Source of the DNA: G025836975 sp049646585
Lineage (GTDB): Bacteria; Pseudomonadota; Gammaproteobacteria; Burkholderiales; Burkholderiaceae_B
Assembly: GCA_049646585.1 (NCBI GenBank)
Contig: JBARWC010000118.1
Span: 38,269 to 102,268 of the forward strand
Direction of reading: 5' to 3'
Length of the DNA stretch: 64,000 nt
The position numbers were made by a program, and so were the translations under genes. Position 1 is the first letter of the stretch; each line of letters opens with the position of its first letter. The notes beneath the pieces were generated by a model that ran no database searches, had not been told where the DNA came from, and was given only the letters and a program-made list of their open reading frames with translations. Positions 59,473 through 64,000 of the stretch are shown piece after piece.

Positions 59473-60321
59473 CTACTCCGCAAAACGCGCCACGCCGCTC
59501 ATGCCGGGCAGCAACTCGGCCGGCGCGTCCTTGAGCTTTGCTTCCAGCTCTATGGTTTGCGCAACCGCGTCGACCCGCGCATTGATGGCGGAGACCTCGG
59601 CGGCATAGCTGTTGCCGGTTTCCAGGATATCGACGGTCATCGGAGAGCCGATCTTGACCTTGCGCAACAACTGCGACGGTACGTTCATGCGCAGCTTGAG
59701 AGCGCCGGCGCTGACCAGTTCCAGCAATGGCGCGCCCGGGCTGACGCTTTGATAAGGCTTGACGTGCACCCTGACCACATGGCCGTCGAACGGCGCCTTG
59801 ACGTCGCAGTAGGCCAACTGGGCCTTGGCCACCTCAATGGCGGACGCACTTTTGCGCAGCGCGATACGCGCCAGTGTCACCTCGGTTTCCCCGGCGGCAT
59901 CCAGCTTGCGCAGCCGCTGCTTGACCCCCAGCGTTTCACGCGCGGCGGCCGCTTCGGCTTCCGCCATTTTCAGGCGTGCATCGCTCTCGGCGCAATCGAA
60001 CCGTGCCAGCACCTGCCCCGCCTTGATCGCATCGCCCAAGCCAACTTGCAGGCTCTCGATCTGGCCGGCCATCTGCGCGGCCAGGGTGGTTTCCAGCTCG
60101 GCGCTGAGCAAGACCCGTATGGTATTGGGGCCGTCCGCGACCCTCGCGGCTTGCGGCGCGCCGGGCACCACCACGGGCACAGGGGGCACCGGCGGCAGGC
60201 TGGTCTGGGCGACGGCCTGGGCGGCAAGCCAGAAAGCCAATGCCAGCGACAGGACGCAGACCGACACGGGCCGGGATGCAAGCCGCAAAGGCGCGGCCGC
60301 CATTATCGAATCAGATCGCAT
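59473..60321 (-). CDS. Periplasmic membrane-fusion protein (HlyD/RND type)
   Basis: A 282-residue secreted adaptor with a signal peptide (about 15-38, VCVLSLALAFWLAAQAVAQ). The lipoyl-like half QMAGQIESLQVGLGDAIKAGQVLARFDC, a short helical hairpin and AQLAYCDVKAPFDGHVVRVHVKPYQSV are typical. It is short for an RND adaptor, having few residues after the beta-barrel part. It follows the TolC-like gene by 14 bases. Confidence 0.88.
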   Translation of the reverse strand: MRSDSIMAAAPLRLASRPVSVCVLSLALAFWLAAQAVAQTSLPPVPPVPVVVPGAPQAARVADGPNTIRVLLSAELETTLAAQMAGQIESLQVGLGDAIKAGQVLARFDCAESDARLKMAEAEAAAARETLGVKQRLRKLDAAGETEVTLARIALRKSASAIEVAKAQLAYCDVKAPFDGHVVRVHVKPYQSVSPGAPLLELVSAGALKLRMNVPSQLLRKVKIGSPMTVDILETGNSYAAEVSAINARVDAVAQTIELEAKLKDAPAELLPGMSGVARFAE

Positions 60322-60335
60322 GCTTGTCCCAGACC

Positions 60336-61949
60336 TTATTCAACGCTGCGCATGCTGACAACCGCCTTGGTCGTCAGGGCCGGCACCGGCGCATCGCCCG
60401 GCGCCTGGACGGGCACAATGCTTGCCGCCGGGGTTACAACGCCAAGCACTTCGCTTTGCCACTCACGCGTTGTTGCGGCGATGGACGTAGCCAGGGTCTT
60501 GACATCGTTGCTTTCGATGGTCTCGGGCAGCACATCCAGACCCACCGAGTTATACAGGCGACCCCAGGCTGCCTGCGCATTGGAATACGAGGCATAGCGC
60601 TGGTACTCGGCCAGCAGGGCGCGCGCTTCGGCGCGGATGACTTCAAGCTCGGATTCGTAGCGGCTCTGGCTGGACGCTTGCGCATACTTCAGCAACTGAC
60701 GGTCGACGCGAGCGCTTTCCTCGGAGAACTCCAGTTCGCTCAAGGACAAGCCGTAACGCTGCAAGCCGACGCGGACCTGGGTCAGGACCGCCATGGACAA
60801 GGCCATGCGGCGCATGTCGTCGGTCTGGTTCTGGTGCTTGTGGGCGCGATCCAGGGCCGGCCATTGCGCAATGCGCAAAATGTTCCACGACAGGCGGACG
60901 CCCACGTCCGCCCAATTGGCGTTGTAGTTGTACTTGTTGGAATCGTAATGCAGCCCTGTGTCGAAGCTGAGATTGGGGAAGACCATCAGCTTGGCCGCCT
61001 TGATGTCGTTCTCGGTGACGCGCTTGCGGTACCATTCTTCCATGATCTCGGGGCGGCGCTCCAGCGCCATGGTCTCCAGGGCTGCCACATTGGAGGGCAC
61101 CGGCGGCAAAGCCTGCGCAGGCTCGTCAGCCAGGGTGTAAGGCGTTCCCGGGGCGATGGACATCAACGCGTTGAGTTCGGAACGCGATAGCTCCAGATCC
61201 TGCCGGCGCAGGGTCAGCAGGCTGACGGCATCCAGCAGGGCGCGTTGGTAGGCCAGTACTTCCTGGCGCGGCATCAGGCCCTTGTTTTCGATTTCCCGGG
61301 CACGATCCAGCGCCTTGTTGACCCGTACCAGCAAGTCGTCGACGCGGCCGATCAGCTTCTGCGCTCCCAATGCGCGCCAATAGCTGTTGCGTACATCCTG
61401 CAGCACGTTCTGGATGACCTTGCGGCGACGCTCTTGCGCCATCAGTATCTGGTCGGCCTTTTGCTGGGCGCGGTAGTACGACACCCCGAAGTCCAGCACA
61501 TTCCAGGACAGCGTCAGATCGGCCAGTTGGCGCTCGCGTTCCTGGGACGTGGAAGGACGCAAGGATTCAACGCGATCCTCGATGCCGATGGAACGGCCGC
61601 CCGAATCGTTGTTGCGGTTGACGTAGCCCGCGCCTGCCACCACCTGCGGCAGCATTTCATAGGTGGACACGTCATGCAGGCTCTGGGCCAGCGCATGCTC
61701 CATGAGCTTGAGCTTGTAGTCCAGGTTGTACTTCAGTGCTCGGGCCGCCGCTTCGTAGAAGTCGATGGGCGCCGTGATGGGTTCCTGGTCGGCATACATC
61801 TTTACCCTGTCTTCGGCCACCCTGTCCTTGATTTCATCGGCGGTGAACGGCTTGGGCTGAATCGCGCCGCAACCCGCCAATACGAGGACCAGGCAAGACA
61901 GCATCAGCGCACGCGGCGCGGGGGCTTTCGCAAGTTTTTTCACTAACAT
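60336..61949 (-). CDS. TolC-family outer-membrane lipoprotein
   Basis: A 537-residue outer-membrane efflux protein. Lipobox LAGC (about residues 24-27) marks a lipoprotein start, unlike E. coli TolC. The two OEP repeats are visible (ADLTLSWNVLDFGVSYYRAQQKADQILMAQERRRK and ADVGVRLSWNILRIAQWPAL). It provides the outer-membrane channel for the adaptor genes downstream. It lies about 70 bases after the surface-protein gene. Confidence 0.9.
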   Translation of the reverse strand: MLVKKLAKAPAPRALMLSCLVLVLAGCGAIQPKPFTADEIKDRVAEDRVKMYADQEPITAPIDFYEAAARALKYNLDYKLKLMEHALAQSLHDVSTYEMLPQVVAGAGYVNRNNDSGGRSIGIEDRVESLRPSTSQERERQLADLTLSWNVLDFGVSYYRAQQKADQILMAQERRRKVIQNVLQDVRNSYWRALGAQKLIGRVDDLLVRVNKALDRAREIENKGLMPRQEVLAYQRALLDAVSLLTLRRQDLELSRSELNALMSIAPGTPYTLADEPAQALPPVPSNVAALETMALERRPEIMEEWYRKRVTENDIKAAKLMVFPNLSFDTGLHYDSNKYNYNANWADVGVRLSWNILRIAQWPALDRAHKHQNQTDDMRRMALSMAVLTQVRVGLQRYGLSLSELEFSEESARVDRQLLKYAQASSQSRYESELEVIRAEARALLAEYQRYASYSNAQAAWGRLYNSVGLDVLPETIESNDVKTLATSIAATTREWQSEVLGVVTPAASIVPVQAPGDAPVPALTTKAVVSMRSVE

Positions 61950-62018
61950 GTGTTGCTCTCTTTAATACTCGATATCGGTAGGGCCGACCCCCTGCGGGGA
62001 AGCCGGCCATGGGTGAAA

Positions 62019-64000
62019 TTACGACTGTTGAATCTCTACGGCATCCACACCTTGCGATGCCCACATGGCGCCGGGCAACTGAGCCTGCCCGCCACGCAGC
62101 TGCGCGCTGAAGGACGGAGCCGCGATGGGCTCGTCTCCGTCATGCAAGGCGAAATCCGATTGCCACGCCGCTGTGCCGGCAAACGTTTCCGCCGCCTGCA
62201 GCGGGCCGTCGGACGGCATCCGCAGCGCCTGGTCGCCACCGGCATCCTGGGCTGCGGCGTCGGCCGGTGCCGATGCATCCGGCGTATCCTGTGCCCGCGG
62301 AGCAGAGTCGCCCTGCTTCGGCGCAAGCAGACTGGGCAATTCCGGCGAGTACAGACCCGGTGTCGGCAAGCGGCCATCGCCGGCCAATTCGGTGGTCGTG
62401 TAGTCGCTTTCCACCTTGGCCGACCACAGCCATCCCTGCCGCCTGGCTTCGGACACCTCGTCATGCACATACAGAACATGCGCCATGCGGATGCGCTGGC
62501 TGACCAGACGCGATTCCATCAAGGCAAGCTCCACGTAATCCGTATTGCCGCCGCCGGTGCGCAGATCGCTCCATTCGCGCATTTTCTGCGCGACCTGGAC
62601 TTCACGGTTCACGTACACGATGGGGTGGAAAGGCACATCCATGCGCGGCAGCTTGTCGAACACGTCGCCGTAGAAGAAGACGCTGGGTTCGCCCACCACG
62701 CTATTGTTGATGGGGCTGCGCGTTTCCCTCGGCAAGACCCAGCCACCCGGGTAGGACGGATAGGAAGGCGTGACGGCAACCGGGTTCTCCGGCATGACTT
62801 CAACGGTGACCGTGGTGGTTTCGGTAATGCCGCCGCTGGTGACCGTGTAGGTGAAGGTATCCGTGCCGGACATGCCGGGCTTGGGCGTATAGGTAATCCG
62901 GCCGTCCGGCGTGATCACCACCGTGCCGAACCCGCCCTGGGTCACCTCGGTGATCCGGGCATCCGGGTTGCTGAAGCTGTCGTTGTCCAGCGGATTGATG
63001 GTCACCGGCGTGCTGGACTCCGTTTTGGTCCTGTCGGGCGTCACATCGACCACAGGGGTAACGGTAATGCGCAGGACGGCACTATCATCGCGGTCCACGC
63101 CGTCAAACGTGGTGTAGCGGATGTCGGGGACCTGGCCGTTCCAGTCGGAAACCGGCACGAAGGTATAGGCACCGTCCGAGCCTATGGTCAGGCTGCCCTT
63201 GCCGATAATCTCGACCACCAGCGGCGTGCTCGGGTCGGCTGGAACCGTATAGGTTTCCGTCGTTCCATCGCCATCGGTGTCGACCTCTATCGTGGTCAGC
63301 ACCAAGGTGTCGATATCGTCCTGGTCGCCGTCGGGCTGGTCGCCATCGACGTTGCTGGTAATGACGTTGCCCGATACCGGAGTATCTTCGGGCGTCGTCC
63401 GCGTATCGTCCCGCGCCACAGGCGGCGTATTGCCACGGATGGTAATCGCCAGGGTCGACGTGGACGTGTCGCCATCCGCATCGGTGATGGTGTAGGCGAA
63501 GGTTTCCACCAAGGTCTCGTTGCCCAGCAAAGCCGCCACTTGGGGGTTGGACGTGTCCAGTACATAGCGGTAGCTGCCGTCGGCCTGCAGGAACAATTGG
63601 CCGTACTGGCCGGCGATTCCAACCGGGCCCACGCCTCCCGCCACGTCGACCAGAGGGTCGGCCGGATCGTGAAGAGCAACCCCGGTGACCGGACCGCCCA
63701 CCGCCGCGCCGTCGGCGCCGTCGATGTCGTTTGCATGAATATCGCCGCGGGCCTCATTGGTATAGCCGCCGGGATGTGCAACGCCGCGATCGATGGTGTT
63801 CGTGTCCGGCTGGGCCGCAGGCGCGTCGTCGACGATCTTGATGTTCAGCGTCTTGGTATCGCTGTCGCCGTCACGATCCTGCGCGTCGATGGTGAAGGCG
63901 TCCATCGTGTCGGTGCCCGTTACCTCCGGCGCCGTGGTCAGCGTATAGGTGTAGCTGACCGTGATCGTGCCGTCGGTACCCTGGCTATAGCCATTGAGCA
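62019..64000 (-). CDS. Large Ig/cadherin-like surface protein, C-terminal part (partial)
   Basis: The frame continues past the window end, so only the last 660 or so residues are visible. They form repeated Ig/VCBS-like domains with DxDGD/Gly-rich turns (SYTYTLTTAPEVTGTDTMDAF, then NDGSYRYVLD-like and ITYTPKPGMSGTDTFTYTV). After these come about 240 residues without repeats, including VFFYGDVFDKLPRMDVPFHPIVYVNRE and a Pro/Ala-rich tail. I see no RTX nonapeptides (GGxGxDxxx) at the C-terminus, unlike usual T1SS adhesins. The downstream TolC, adaptors and M50 protein are presumably for its export or processing. Confidence 0.85.
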   Translation of the reverse strand, partial: LNGYSQGTDGTITVSYTYTLTTAPEVTGTDTMDAFTIDAQDRDGDSDTKTLNIKIVDDAPAAQPDTNTIDRGVAHPGGYTNEARGDIHANDIDGADGAAVGGPVTGVALHDPADPLVDVAGGVGPVGIAGQYGQLFLQADGSYRYVLDTSNPQVAALLGNETLVETFAYTITDADGDTSTSTLAITIRGNTPPVARDDTRTTPEDTPVSGNVITSNVDGDQPDGDQDDIDTLVLTTIEVDTDGDGTTETYTVPADPSTPLVVEIIGKGSLTIGSDGAYTFVPVSDWNGQVPDIRYTTFDGVDRDDSAVLRITVTPVVDVTPDRTKTESSTPVTINPLDNDSFSNPDARITEVTQGGFGTVVITPDGRITYTPKPGMSGTDTFTYTVTSGGITETTTVTVEVMPENPVAVTPSYPSYPGGWVLPRETRSPINNSVVGEPSVFFYGDVFDKLPRMDVPFHPIVYVNREVQVAQKMREWSDLRTGGGNTDYVELALMESRLVSQRIRMAHVLYVHDEVSEARRQGWLWSAKVESDYTTTELAGDGRLPTPGLYSPELPSLLAPKQGDSAPRAQDTPDASAPADAAAQDAGGDQALRMPSDGPLQAAETFAGTAAWQSDFALHDGDEPIAAPSFSAQLRGGQAQLPGAMWASQGVDAVEIQQS

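Overview
The window looks like a chromosomal segment of a GC-rich betaproteobacterium, most likely Burkholderiales and plausibly Alcaligenaceae (Bordetella/Castellaniella/Pusillimonas relatives). I infer this from the Bug-type and TRAP solute receptors, the many CoA-transferase catabolic genes, the norCBQD and sox gene content and the codon usage. The species cannot be named from the sequence alone.

Layout. 1-1159: 5' part of htpG (minus). 1431-6748: nitric oxide reductase operon, a 41-residue membrane peptide followed by norC (with an extra haem domain), norB, norQ and norD. 6837-6921: tRNA-Leu(CAA). 6935 to about 17666: accessory, visibly less GC-rich segment that starts with an ISL3-type transposase remnant beside the tRNA. 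It holds an orphan amino-acid ABC ATPase, a DoeB-like deacylase, a broken cupin gene, a Phd/VapC toxin-antitoxin pair with a perfect operator palindrome, and an IclR-controlled catabolic cluster (TTT receptor, FAD monooxygenase, two crotonases, esterase, CoA-transferase). 17952-27271: mixed metabolic genes (AraC regulator with an AhpD-like protein, 3-hydroxybutyrate dehydrogenase, MFS exporter, PEP-mutase-family lyase, TauE/SafE permease, SDR with divergent LysR, spermidine-synthase-like protein, HbpS-like protein).

27312-39045: a complete Sox thiosulfate-oxidation locus, minus strand soxEF and soxCDYZAXW-B followed by a DsrE-like gene and a SoxH-like hydrolase. The ArsR-type soxR and a rhodanese gene are divergent from it. 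An FNR-type box upstream of soxC and the nearby nor operon suggest a facultative organism able to couple sulfur oxidation to denitrification; this is inference.

39082-53966: a glycosyltransferase, an MmgE/PrpD protein, and a two-armed catabolic regulon around a GntR/HutC regulator. The minus arm encodes a TRAP transporter and an acyl-CoA ligase. The plus arm encodes a CoA-transferase, crotonase, HMG-CoA-lyase-like enzyme, acyl-CoA dehydrogenase, second MmgE/PrpD and an esterase. TGTACGTACA-type repeats sit at all three promoters. The substrate is unknown; a branched or dicarboxylic acid is a reasonable guess.

53963-64000: a response regulator with AraC output, an AlkA-type DNA glycosylase, and a minus-strand envelope operon. 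The operon contains a large Ig/cadherin-like surface protein (cut by the window end), a TolC-like lipoprotein, two HlyD-type adaptors and an M50-protease/HlyD fusion, with no ABC ATPase in view. This last operon is the best candidate in the window for an undescribed secretion or surface-processing system.
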